Below, one piece after another: positions 23,291-29,510 of a stretch of DNA of 32,259 nt. The position numbers and the translations under genes are program-made. The notes below the pieces were generated by a model that did no database searches, was not told the origin of the DNA, and was given only the letters and a program-made list of their open reading frames with translations. How positions within the stretch are numbered: position 1 is the first letter of the stretch; every line of letters starts with the position of its first letter. The DNA lies in IMG/VR virus record IMGVR_UViG_3300044632_001024, positions 1 through 32,259 of that record; one strand, written 5' to 3'. Origin of the DNA: a virus.

Positions 23291-23304
23291 AAAGGAGGGG
23301 ATAT

Positions 23305-23529
23305 ATGATAATTAACTATAGAAATGATGACGACATGCTGCAGTTACTTAGCTTACTTGATCAGTTACAAGTTGATGTAATTAATTCTAGGGTTGATGCC
23401 AGAGAATTTATATCTATTATTCAGGGCTATCAAGCAGCACTTGAAAACACCAACAGATTAAATGAGCGCATAGCAAGTGCGTATACTTATGTCAGCGTGG
23501 CAGCTTCTAAACTTGAAGGCAAGATATGA
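23305..23529 (+). CDS. Unknown first gene of the early operon
   Basis: 74 aa, ATG at 23305 six bases after AAGGAGG, the strongest ribosome-binding site in the window. Helical, with a heptad-like pattern (LLSLLDQLQVDVINSRVDAR, ENTNRLNERIASAYTYVSVA). It overlaps the ERF gene start (ATGA). Small partners just before ERF annealing proteins are common in phages, and some are host nuclease inhibitors or single-strand-binding helpers; nothing here proves this. Its control by the leader attenuator makes it the first protein after antitermination. Confidence 0.75.
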   Translation: MIINYRNDDDMLQLLSLLDQLQVDVINSRVDAREFISIIQGYQAALENTNRLNERIASAYTYVSVAASKLEGKI

Positions 23530-24260
23530 GTGACCAATGGGATATATGCCCAGAGCATGGGCGATATGACGAGCTGGCATGTCCTGATTGTGCGATGAAA
23601 AAACCTATTAAAAATTTAGATAAAGCGATGGAGAAAATTATGACTCAAAAACTAAACCTATTCCAAAAGATGCAAGCAATATATAAGCAGGTTGACAGCG
23701 TTGATAAGGGAGCTCGAATCCAAGCAGGTTATGGATCATACACCGCAGTCTTACATGATGATGTTACAAGACTGCTTCATAAGCCAATGGCTGAACTTGG
23801 AATTATATGTGTGTCTGATGTTTACGAGCATAATCTTGTTCAAATGGAAGTAGTTAAGAAGGGCGGCGAATTAGGCGTATCTTACCGCTCAGAAGTATCA
23901 ATGAAACTTATTCTAATAAATGCTGATGAACCGACTGAGAAACTTGAGATTACTAGTCATTCTTTTGCTATTGATTCTGGGGATAAGTCTTATGGCAAGG
24001 CAGTGTCAATGGCTACAAAATATGCCCTATTAAAAGCTTTTATGCTTGAATCTAGAGATAACGAAGAGTCGAGAGATCAAGAGCCACAAGCGGTTAAATC
24101 AGTTGCGCAATCAGTGAAACCAGCATCAGATAAACAAAAGGAAATAATTAAGAATAACTTGCAAAAGCAAGGTAAGTTTTCTGATGCAACTCAAAAATGG
24201 CTTGATGCTTTGAGTTCCAAAGATGCCAGCGCACAGATTGAAAAGATCATGGGCAAATAA
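23526..24260 (+). CDS. erf: ERF-family single-strand annealing protein
   Basis: 244 aa. The ERF core runs from about residue 40 to 180: KLNLFQKMQAIYKQVDSVDK, GYGSYTAVLHDDVTRLLHKP, LEITSHSFAIDSGDKSYGKA, VSMATKYALLKAFMLESRD. These match the ERF family (P22 Erf type), recombinases that anneal complementary strands and can circularise or multiply phage DNA. Before the core lies a compact zinc-ribbon-like segment (Cys8, His11, Cys19, Cys22). The last 60 residues are a Lys- and Gln-rich helical tail. It works with the exonuclease and RusA-like resolvase of the same operon. Activity on this DNA is inferred. Confidence 0.93.
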   Translation: MSDQWDICPEHGRYDELACPDCAMKKPIKNLDKAMEKIMTQKLNLFQKMQAIYKQVDSVDKGARIQAGYGSYTAVLHDDVTRLLHKPMAELGIICVSDVYEHNLVQMEVVKKGGELGVSYRSEVSMKLILINADEPTEKLEITSHSFAIDSGDKSYGKAVSMATKYALLKAFMLESRDNEESRDQEPQAVKSVAQSVKPASDKQKEIIKNNLQKQGKFSDATQKWLDALSSKDASAQIEKIMGK

Positions 24261-24502
24261 TGAAGCGTTCACTTTACGAGCATATGGAAACTAAAAAAAG
24301 AATTGAGCTTCATAAGGTTGAAAATTACTATTATAGTATAGATCAAAGACGATACCATATTAAAGAAATTAGATGTCTTTATAAGTTTTTAGGTTACATT
24401 CACAATCGGATTATAATCAAAAGAAATTATGAAGCGCATCGAAATGTTAATGGGTTTTTAATTCGCAGCTATAAGAGGAAACATGATAACAGCAAAGCAT
24501 AA
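24260..24502 (+). CDS. Unknown small basic protein
   Basis: 80 aa, coupled to the ERF gene by TAATG. Very basic and Tyr/His-rich (MKRSLYEHMETKKRIELHKV, IHNRIIIKRNYEAHRNVNGF, IRSYKRKHDNSKA), so likely a nucleic-acid or phosphate-binding protein. No family recognised. Confidence 0.65.
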   Translation: MKRSLYEHMETKKRIELHKVENYYYSIDQRRYHIKEIRCLYKFLGYIHNRIIIKRNYEAHRNVNGFLIRSYKRKHDNSKA

Positions 24503-24770
24503 AATTTTTCACGTTTACAAGCATAAAGAAAGTGGACAGATTGTAAACTTGGTTTACATTAAGGGCGACACAAAACACCTAATGAGTGAGAGTAATGTCA
24601 AAGTGAGAAAGGTTGATTTAATATTTTACTATGAATTTATTGGCAAGCGCAGAATTAGACATGATCACCCACCCGTTTTAATATCAACTTTGGGTGGTCG
24701 AGAAGAAGAAAGAGTTACTAAATCAGGATTTAAATATAAGGTATTCATTAAGGATAATCATGATTCATAA
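24483..24770 (+). CDS. Unknown small basic protein
   Basis: 95 aa, ATG at 24483 after AGAGGAAAC, overlapping the preceding gene by 20 bases. Beta-rich and basic (KIFHVYKHKESGQIVNLVYI, VRKVDLIFYYEFIGKRRIR). No family recognised. Its style resembles the 80-aa neighbour, but no convincing alignment is visible. Confidence 0.65.
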   Translation: MITAKHKIFHVYKHKESGQIVNLVYIKGDTKHLMSESNVKVRKVDLIFYYEFIGKRRIRHDHPPVLISTLGGREEERVTKSGFKYKVFIKDNHDS

Positions 24771-25116
24771 GTCTGAAAATCTATTTAAACAAGGGCGCAA
24801 TGGCGTTCCCTTTAATCACTATGCGACTAAGTGTGGACTTAATGCAAGTTATGCCGAGGTATCTTTTTTATGGAAACCCGTGACGTGCAAACATTGTTTG
24901 TTATTTGCACCAATAAGACTAACAAGAAACAGCAATGATAAAGCTTCAGATAAAAGAAAAAGCGAATTAAAAAACATGTATTTAGTTCTTAAAAAGCTAA
25001 GATTTAATTATGATCAAATGGTTTTAGAAATGAATCGCTTGGGATTAAAAACCCAGACTGGCAAAGATGTTAACTTGCATAATCTTAAATCATTTGTTTA
25101 TCGTAATAATTTATGA
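24760..25116 (+). CDS. Zinc-finger-like small protein
   Basis: 118 aa from the ATG at 24760, which has AAGGA five bases upstream and overlaps the previous stop; the open frame begins 22 codons earlier but lacks a ribosome-binding site. Residues 17-45 hold HYATKCGLNASYAEVSF then PVTCKHC, a His/Cys pattern seen in many small phage zinc-finger proteins. The second half is a helix-rich DNA-binding-like part (NMYLVLKKLRFNYDQMVLEM, LKTQTGKDVNLHNLKSFVYR) reminiscent of recombinase-type or resolvase-associated helix-turn-helix. Function unknown. Confidence 0.7.
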   Translation: MIHKSENLFKQGRNGVPFNHYATKCGLNASYAEVSFLWKPVTCKHCLLFAPIRLTRNSNDKASDKRKSELKNMYLVLKKLRFNYDQMVLEMNRLGLKTQTGKDVNLHNLKSFVYRNNL

Positions 25117-25376
25117 GTTGGCAATCTAGTGAGCCTTGCGTAGCTTGTGGGACAATGATGGTCGATCGGTGCTATCATCATATTTACACTAGAAAAGCGC
25201 ACCCAGAATACGTCAATGAGTCTTGGAATTTAATGTCATTATGCTCACTGCATCACAATATGATTCATGCCAAGGGTGCAAAGCACATGGCTAGCAAGTT
25301 TCAATCAATTCGCATTTGGCTAATGGGAAATAATTGGCAATTTTGTGAACTAACTGGAAAGCTAACTCACGATTAG
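25113..25376 (+). CDS. HNH-like small nuclease or zinc protein
   Basis: 87 aa, ATGA overlap with the upstream gene. The motif series CVACG (Cys9, Cys12), CYHHIYTRKAHPEY, ESWNLMSLCSLHHNMIHAKG follows the HNH layout: a Cys pair, the catalytic-like HH, the Asn in WNLMSLC and the closing HH-x(3)-H. Such short HNH proteins in recombination modules of phages are related to NinG/DUF968-type nucleases. Catalytic activity is plausible but not certain, since the protein is minimal. Confidence 0.75.
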   Translation: MSWQSSEPCVACGTMMVDRCYHHIYTRKAHPEYVNESWNLMSLCSLHHNMIHAKGAKHMASKFQSIRIWLMGNNWQFCELTGKLTHD

Positions 25377-25394
25377 ACAATCAAAATATTCTCT

Positions 25395-25432
25395 GAAACA
25401 ATTAGGCTAATGGATTTGCATGAAATTGTTTC
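25395..25432 (+). promoter_or_regulatory. Inverted repeat around the exonuclease start
   Basis: GAAACAATT (25395-25403) and AATTGTTTC (25424-25432) are perfect 9-base arms. The 20-base loop contains the AGG site and the ATG at 25410. In RNA the start would be displayed in, or locked by, a hairpin loop; in DNA it could be an operator. Confidence 0.45.
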
Positions 25433-26372
25433 TCGCCTTAAACAGTTGGCCCAAGAATTAGGTCGCACTCCTAACTTACCGGAGTTCGTTAAGCTGTCTA
25501 AAGTTTCAAGGCGACAAATTGATAAGCATAAATATTCCGAGCTTTGCAAGATGGCAGGAATCCAAATTAATAAAAATCCCCACACAACCGAAGCGGTTAA
25601 GATTGAATCAACACCGCCAAAAATTTTAGCGTTCGATATTGAAACCGCGCCGCTTCTAGTGCACGTCTTTCAGCTCTTTGGGAATGATGCTATTGGAACT
25701 AATGCAATATCACAAGATTCGTTTATATTGTCATTTGCTGCCAAGTTTTTGGATGAAGACAAGGTTCATTATTTTGACAACCGCAAAGGAAAAGACAAAA
25801 CCAATGATAAAAAGATAATCGAACAAGCACACGCACTCATGAGGGAAGCTGACATATTACTTGGCCACAATATTGACCGCTTTGATATTAAAAAAATGAA
25901 CGCTAGATTTATAAAATATGGACTTGATCCATTGCCAAAGATTCAAACAATAGACACGCTTAAAATCGCCAAAAGATATTTTTCTTTTACATCAAATAAA
26001 TTAGAATATCTCGCCAAGTTTTTAGGTTGTACTCCTAAGTCAAGCCATGCAAAGTTTTCAGGTCTTGAGTTATGGACTGAGTGTCTTAAAAATAACCAAG
26101 CTGCATATGATGAGTTGCGCCTATATAACGAACAAGATGTTTTAACTCAGATTGAAGTTTATTATAAGCTGGCAAAATATGACCAATCACTTAACTTTCA
26201 AGCTTATCAATACGCCACATGTATTTGTGGATCAACTACATTTCATAAAGACGGCTACAACTATACCAAACAGGGCCAGTTCCAGAGGTATCGCTGCTCG
26301 CAGTGCGGCAAGATTTATATTGGTAAAGAAAACTTAATCCATAAAGATCTAAGAAAGAACTTCTTCAAATAG
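25410..26372 (+). CDS. DnaQ-like 3'-5' exonuclease with HTH and zinc ribbon
   Basis: 320 aa. Residues 1-55 form a helix-turn-helix-type region (LKQLAQELGRTPNLPEFVKL, VSRRQIDKHKYSELCKMAGI), like the repeats of homing-nuclease-associated proteins. Residues 70-255 are an RNase-H-like exonuclease: Exo I FDIETAP (Asp76, Glu78), Exo II LGHNIDRFDIKKMNAR (Asp156 or Asp159), Exo III YNEQDV (Tyr239, Asp243), so a DEDDy type. Residues 271-300 form a zinc ribbon (CICG and RCSQCG). It likely trims 3' ends or processes recombination intermediates together with ERF. There is no phage polymerase for it to proofread. Confidence 0.88.
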   Translation: MDLHEIVSRLKQLAQELGRTPNLPEFVKLSKVSRRQIDKHKYSELCKMAGIQINKNPHTTEAVKIESTPPKILAFDIETAPLLVHVFQLFGNDAIGTNAISQDSFILSFAAKFLDEDKVHYFDNRKGKDKTNDKKIIEQAHALMREADILLGHNIDRFDIKKMNARFIKYGLDPLPKIQTIDTLKIAKRYFSFTSNKLEYLAKFLGCTPKSSHAKFSGLELWTECLKNNQAAYDELRLYNEQDVLTQIEVYYKLAKYDQSLNFQAYQYATCICGSTTFHKDGYNYTKQGQFQRYRCSQCGKIYIGKENLIHKDLRKNFFK

Positions 26373-26534
26373 CCAGCCCCTGCAAATCCATTTGCAAAGA
26401 CTGACCCGAGCACACACTGGAGAGGAATACCGTAATTTTATTTTGCCGCAACGTGAACATTACGTATATTTAAAAGTGATCTAATCAAGTATTTATAAGT
26501 TTTTAAGCTATTTTATCTCGAGTAAAATAAGTTT
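26373..26534 (+). promoter_or_regulatory. Intergenic control region with two palindromes
   Basis: 162 bases without a gene. TGCAAAT-CC-ATTTGCA (26381-26396) is a perfect palindrome with 7-base arms. ATTTTA-T-CTCGAG-TAAAAT (26510-26528) is a near palindrome just before the metallopeptidase start and includes a possible -10 (TAAAAT) with a weak TTTTTA 17 bases before. A second promoter for the downstream genes is possible. Confidence 0.45.
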
Positions 26535-26843
26535 ATGATCCCAAAAAACATAACTGTTCTAGGCATGAAAATAAAGATTAAACAGGTCAAAGACTTAAAG
26601 CTTGACGGTCATTTAGTGCATGGTTATTTTGATCCAAATAACAGCGTAATTTGCATAGAGAAAGATATGAGCGACGAGCATAAGTGGAGAACTTTATTTC
26701 ACGAATTAAGCCATGCCTTGACGTTTAGAAACGGTCTTAGCTTTACAGGTTTTCCAAGCTCAATGGATGAGATTTTAGCAGAAACAAATTCAAGTATGAT
26801 CTATGAACTAATGATTCAACTCTTTGGTAATTGGCATGACTAA
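26535..26843 (+). CDS. HExxH metallopeptidase, ImmA/IrrE-like or SprT-like
   Basis: 102 aa. The zinc-peptidase motif LFHELSHAL (residues about 54-62) is followed about 20 residues later by DEILAETNSSMIYE, with Glu82 or Glu79 as the candidate third ligand. The N-terminal half is beta-rich (NITVLGMKIKIKQVKDLKLD). Minimal gluzincin-type proteins of this kind are common in phages; ImmA-type members cleave a repressor to trigger induction. No repressor gene lies next to it, so the substrate is unknown; a host regulator is one possibility. Confidence 0.8.
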   Translation: MIPKNITVLGMKIKIKQVKDLKLDGHLVHGYFDPNNSVICIEKDMSDEHKWRTLFHELSHALTFRNGLSFTGFPSSMDEILAETNSSMIYELMIQLFGNWHD

Positions 26844-27060
26844 ATGCCAAGTTATCTTTTTGCCTTATAAGGTGACTTCTAATGTCACGCCTGAAGATAG
26901 AGTCAAGAATTACAAAATGAACGAGAGGCTACAATTAGAGCTATCAAATTATCTTGATTCAATTAGACATTTACCAATCGGATTGTTTAAATATAAAAAA
27001 GGTCAAGCGCATAAATTAGTTAGATCAAAGTGGAGCGTAATTGAGAATCATAATAGCTGA
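26836..27060 (+). CDS. Unknown small protein
   Basis: 74 aa from the ATG at 26836, overlapping the metallopeptidase end; a TTG four codons earlier is an alternative. Sequence MTKCQVIFLPYKVTSNVTPE and IGLFKYKKGQAHKLVRSKW, basic C-terminus. No family recognised. The tight overlap supports translation. Confidence 0.6.
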   Translation: MTKCQVIFLPYKVTSNVTPEDRVKNYKMNERLQLELSNYLDSIRHLPIGLFKYKKGQAHKLVRSKWSVIENHNS

Positions 27061-27244
27061 GCCAAGTGGTCGAGAGCATACTTACTATGACCAAAAAGTA
27101 AGACGCTTATACGTTGACAAGGATCTTAATTTTCAGATAGGTATTGTAAACGATCAACAAACATGTGAAATTGAGATAACTATGAACAAGCAGGAGATGC
27201 TTGATTTTTTTGACGCATTATGTGAGGCATTAGCGAGTGAATAA
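27041..27244 (+). CDS. Unknown small protein with TTG start
   Basis: 67 aa. TTG at 27041 with GGAG five bases upstream is the only start with a ribosome-binding site; it lies inside the previous gene. Beta-rich N-terminal half (MRIIIAEPSGREHTYYDQKV, NFQIGIVNDQQTCEIEITMN) then an acidic helix (EMLDFFDALCEALASE). No family recognised. Confidence 0.65.
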   Translation: MRIIIAEPSGREHTYYDQKVRRLYVDKDLNFQIGIVNDQQTCEIEITMNKQEMLDFFDALCEALASE

Positions 27245-27626
27245 ATTAATTACATTGCCATTTTTACCAATATCATTAAACCGATTATACAAGAATTGGG
27301 GCGGTCGAATTACTATATCAAAAGAAGGTCGCGACTTCGTGGACATGTGCACGGCTCATCTTCTCCAATACGAATTAAAAGACTTTGGAAAAACCTACCA
27401 AGGTAATGGCATCATCCTGCATTTAACATTTTACACGCCTAAATTTTACACAAAAGCTGGGCAAATTTCTAACGTAGCTATTGACGTGGGAAACTCAGAA
27501 AAGAAGCTTGTCGACCTGATATTTAAGCAAATGAAAGTTAATGACGGGCAGATAACATCAATGTTAATCGAGAGACGCTACGACAAGACTGCTAGAACAG
27601 AAGTAATGATCAGCTTTATCGAATAG
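27237..27626 (+). CDS. RusA-like Holliday junction resolvase
   Basis: 129 aa, GTG start at 27237 with GAGG nine bases upstream. It opens LITLPFLPISLNRLYKNWGG and has the RusA-type catalytic region IDVGNSEKKLVDLIFKQMKV then NDGQI and ERRYDK. In RusA the pattern is D-x-D-N-x-x-K-x-x-x-D with a later D-D; here the second Asp of D-x-D is Gly (DVGN), while the first Asp, Asn, Lys and the later Asp remain. The fold assignment is fairly safe, the activity uncertain. It would resolve junctions left by ERF recombination before packaging and is the last clear gene of the early operon. Confidence 0.82.
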   Translation: MNKLITLPFLPISLNRLYKNWGGRITISKEGRDFVDMCTAHLLQYELKDFGKTYQGNGIILHLTFYTPKFYTKAGQISNVAIDVGNSEKKLVDLIFKQMKVNDGQITSMLIERRYDKTARTEVMISFIE

Positions 27627-27677
27627 TGTAAGATAATATTACTGTAAATTCTTTCAATTATTACGCATCATTTAATC

Positions 27678-27830
27678 ATGGTGAAGTTATTTTTATCTAG
27701 CTTGCTGGCCTTGGTTGCTCTCTTGATCATTGATGCTTTTGGTATTGAGGTAATTACTGATCCATATGAGGACATTGATTATGATGAGATCAATGTCTAC
27801 TATCCAAATGATCCATGCGACAAGGACTAA
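27678..27830 (+). CDS. Small signal-anchored acidic protein
   Basis: 50 aa, ATG at 27678 without a clear ribosome-binding site. Residues 3-20 form a signal peptide or transmembrane helix (KLFLSSLLALVALLIIDAFG); the rest is strongly acidic and Tyr-rich (DPYEDIDYDEINVYYPNDPC), ending in CDKD. The gene overlaps the oppositely transcribed lipoprotein gene by four bases, tail to tail. A 9-base inverted repeat (27771-27779, 27789-27797) lies in it. Coding status is moderate. Confidence 0.45.
   Translation: MVKLFLSSLLALVALLIIDAFGIEVITDPYEDIDYDEINVYYPNDPCDKD
27771..27797. repeat. 9-bp inverted repeat at the convergent gene ends
   Basis: GACATTGAT (27771-27779) and ATCAATGTC (27789-27797), 9-base spacer. 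It lies where rightward and leftward transcription meet. No U-run on either strand, so it is not a standard terminator. Confidence 0.4.
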
Positions 27831-28069
27831 GGTCTAGTTATATCACCAGCTCTTTCTTTTCTCGATTGCCTGCAAAATCTAATTATGTCTGCAAAATCAT
27901 CACCACTGAGACAGTAATACTCCTCGGCTTTTTGATCGCCACAACTTATGCGCTCGTTCTTTTCATTAACAAGCTCTAAGGTTTGGCTATCTATTGCGTA
28001 GAGTGTCCAGCTTTGCTTGCATCCGCTTAGCGCGTTCAGCAGCATCAGGAATAGAATTAATTTCTTCAA
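27827..28069 (-). CDS. Small lipoprotein, candidate o-spanin (Rz1-like)
   Basis: 80 aa from a TTG start at 28069. N-terminus MKKLILFLMLLNALSGC is a lipoprotein signal with lipobox LSGC (Cys17). The mature part has three more cysteines and an acidic-basic mix. Its first 27 codons lie inside the 3' end of the 67-aa gene in another frame, the arrangement of Rz1 inside Rz. It is longer and less Pro-rich than lambda Rz1. A role in joining inner and outer membrane at lysis is inferred from topology and place. Confidence 0.6.
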   Translation of the reverse strand: MKKLILFLMLLNALSGCKQSWTLYAIDSQTLELVNEKNERISCGDQKAEEYYCLSGDDFADIIRFCRQSRKERAGDITRP

Positions 28070-28190
28070 TTTCTTTTTTATCCTGTTTCTTTTGACGTTG
28101 GTTCTCTAAATGCTTTGCGATGGCATCCTTAATAACACCAATGATTTTCTCGAATAAAAAGCCAAGGATGAGTTTAAGAATGCCCTGCAT
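27987..28190 (-). CDS. Small membrane-anchored coiled-coil protein, candidate i-spanin
   Basis: 67 aa, ATG at 28190. Residues 3-25 are hydrophobic or amphipathic (GILKLILGFLFEKIIGVIKD), the remainder a charged coiled coil (NQRQKKQDKKEIEEINSIPD, AAERAKRMQAKLDTLRNR). This is the plan of an i-spanin, but at 67 aa it is short, and a holin-type membrane role is an alternative. It follows the 72-aa gene directly and shares 83 bases with the lipoprotein gene in a different frame. Confidence 0.55.
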   Translation of the reverse strand: MQGILKLILGFLFEKIIGVIKDAIAKHLENQRQKKQDKKEIEEINSIPDAAERAKRMQAKLDTLRNR

Positions 28191-28191
28191 A

Positions 28192-28410
28192 CTATTCGCT
28201 TATTTTTTCAGCTTGCTTTAAAATCAATTGCTCTAATTGAGGATAAATAAAAGTTGCCATGTCATCATATGGAGTCGCTGATAAAACTGCGCTCTCTCTT
28301 AACCATGCAAACATTTCTTTTACTGCTTGTTCTACTGCTTCCTCAGCTACTGGTAGACCAATGTTTTTCATTCTCATTCCTAAATCTTTTAAGTCGTACG
28401 CTTTTTCCAT
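28192..28410 (-). CDS. Unknown small protein in the lysis cluster
   Basis: 72 aa, ATG at 28410 seven bases after AAAGGA. Helical and soluble (MEKAYDLKDLGMRMKNIGLP, VEQAVKEMFAWLRESAVLSA, YPQLEQLILKQAEKISE), no transmembrane segment. Similar small proteins stand next to endolysin genes in other phages; the role is unknown. It is not a holin by topology. Confidence 0.7.
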   Translation of the reverse strand: MEKAYDLKDLGMRMKNIGLPVAEEAVEQAVKEMFAWLRESAVLSATPYDDMATFIYPQLEQLILKQAEKISE

Positions 28411-28423
28411 AGATATTCCTTTG

Positions 28424-28828
28424 TTAAACTTTCATCCATGCTAATGGATCACCATATGTTTGATTTAATTGTACATGCACATGCTCATTATCGCCATTGC
28501 CATGAATGTAAATAAGATTTTCTTGTCCTGATTTTGCTGAAATTGCACCATGTCCTTTATATTTATTGACAAAATAAGTCTGAAATTCTTTTTTAAACGA
28601 ATCACTCCAGTCATTGCAACGAAGGTCAAACGATCGGCCGCCTTGGTGCGTTGTGCTTTGCGCACCTAGCCTGCGGTCTTCGTGTGGTGATCTAATAACC
28701 GATGTAATCATTGGCGTGTAGCCATTGGATGCAACATACATAATCATATCTGCCATTATAAAAACGACCATGGGATGAATGTATAAAAGGTGCGTTGCGT
28801 GTTTTGGGTTTTTGAAGTGTTTAATCAT
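28424..28828 (-). CDS. Endolysin, M15-type peptidoglycan peptidase
   Basis: 134 aa, ATGA overlap with the upstream gene. Zinc-peptidase motifs: TSVIRSPHEDRR (residues 42-53), STTHQGGRSFDLR with His61 and Asp68, and EHVHVQ with His117 and His119. This S-x-x-H-x(6)-D and later H-x-H series marks the M15 family (VanY or L-Ala-D-Glu/D-Ala type), used by many phages as a compact endolysin. No signal peptide or wall-binding domain, so it would need a holin to reach the wall. Some tail-associated peptidases look alike, but it sits at the edge of the tail cluster beside the lysis candidates. Confidence 0.88.
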   Translation of the reverse strand: MIKHFKNPKHATHLLYIHPMVVFIMADMIMYVASNGYTPMITSVIRSPHEDRRLGAQSTTHQGGRSFDLRCNDWSDSFKKEFQTYFVNKYKGHGAISAKSGQENLIYIHGNGDNEHVHVQLNQTYGDPLAWMKV

Positions 28829-29160
28829 ATCTCATCATTCATTTTAAATATGTAAATATCAACAGTTAAATTTGCTCCACCCTTAACAAATTTCAAAGAT
28901 GAATTTTCTTGCAATTGCCCAATCATTAAATTCGTGAACGGAATAGATTGCCCGCTTTGGTAATATGCAAGGGACGTTGAAATTAATGCATTACTAGTAT
29001 TATAAATTGCAACTATGGACTGCGTGTTATTAACGATAGAGCTAACCCCGACAACGTAGCACATTACAATATAATTATTGTTGTCAGCAGTATATATTGT
29101 TTCATTGCTGCTTAGAAACTTTCCTTTAAATGATTTAACTAGGTTTATACCAGACAGCAT
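28825..29160 (-). CDS. Small beta-rich tail protein, trio member 3
   Basis: 111 aa, coupled to both neighbours. Begins MLSGINLVKSFKGKFLSS and ends with a strand VDIYIFKMNDEI. The start pattern M-[FL]-[AS]-G, the T-I/V-Y-T-A strand near residue 23 (ETIYTADNNNYIVMCYV) and the closing D-[VI]-Y-I strand are shared with the 111- and 116-aa proteins upstream. Likely a jelly-roll-like subunit of the tail tip or a receptor-binding assembly. Function inferred. Confidence 0.7.
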   Translation of the reverse strand: MLSGINLVKSFKGKFLSSNETIYTADNNNYIVMCYVVGVSSIVNNTQSIVAIYNTSNALISTSLAYYQSGQSIPFTNLMIGQLQENSSLKFVKGGANLTVDIYIFKMNDEI

Positions 29161-29510
29161 TATTCTTCCAGTGATATTATGTGCAACTTAAATGTTGCAC
29201 TTGGCGAGCCAATCTCATTTTCATAATAAATTACCCCACCAGTATCAACAATAAATAAATTTCTTAATTCTCGATAAACATTATCATCTCTAAAGAGACA
29301 AATAAGACTTTCTGTTCTTAGTAGTGATGTGTCTATTGTTCCGTCTGCAAATTTAAAATTATATCTAATTCTGCCACCACCACCAGTATTAACAACGTTA
29401 ACAAGCTCTATATAACAAAGAACTCTCTCTGTTGCTGTAAACACATTAAAGTTAGATGAACCAACTGAAAAATTTAAAATGGTTCTTTTTTTTGATGTAC
29501 CTGAAAACAT
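29160..29510 (-). CDS. Small beta-rich tail protein, trio member 2
   Basis: 116 aa. Begins MFSGTSKKRTILNFSVGSSN, then NVFTATERVLCYIELVNVV, and ends FKLHIISLEE. Same layout as its two neighbours: short N-terminal M-F-x-G, a T-A strand near residue 25, a middle loop region and a final hydrophobic strand. TAATG-type contact with the next gene. Probably arose by tandem duplication. Confidence 0.7.
   Translation of the reverse strand: MFSGTSKKRTILNFSVGSSNFNVFTATERVLCYIELVNVVNTGGGGRIRYNFKFADGTIDTSLLRTESLICLFRDDNVYRELRNLFIVDTGGVIYYENEIGSPSATFKLHIISLEE

Larger units (their letters stand above)
22605..23304. other. Non-coding divergent control region, candidate origin
   Basis: 700 bases without a credible gene on either strand; the longest open frames are about 20 codons. 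It holds terminator-like hairpins at both ends, several short direct repeats, an inverted repeat, a very AT-rich stretch (23080-23160), a rightward promoter and a structured leader. Short repeats next to AT-rich DNA between divergent operons are also features of phage replication origins. A middle segment (22940-23050) is less AT-rich, with a 7-bp stem TACAGAC/GTCTGTA (22986-22992 with 23034-23040), and may be part of an RNA. Confidence 0.6.

Noticed and set aside
22605-23304. tRNA, CRISPR or attachment site in the intergenic region
   Set aside because: No cloverleaf with a T-arm motif, no regularly spaced repeats, and no integrase gene anywhere in the genome.
25373-25585. Minus-strand open frame over the exonuclease start
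   Set aside because: Overlaps the HTH-coding part of a clear exonuclease gene and has no supporting start signal.
27771-27797. Bidirectional terminator at the convergent junction
   Set aside because: The stem is perfect, but there is no U-run on either side and it lies in a possible coding frame.
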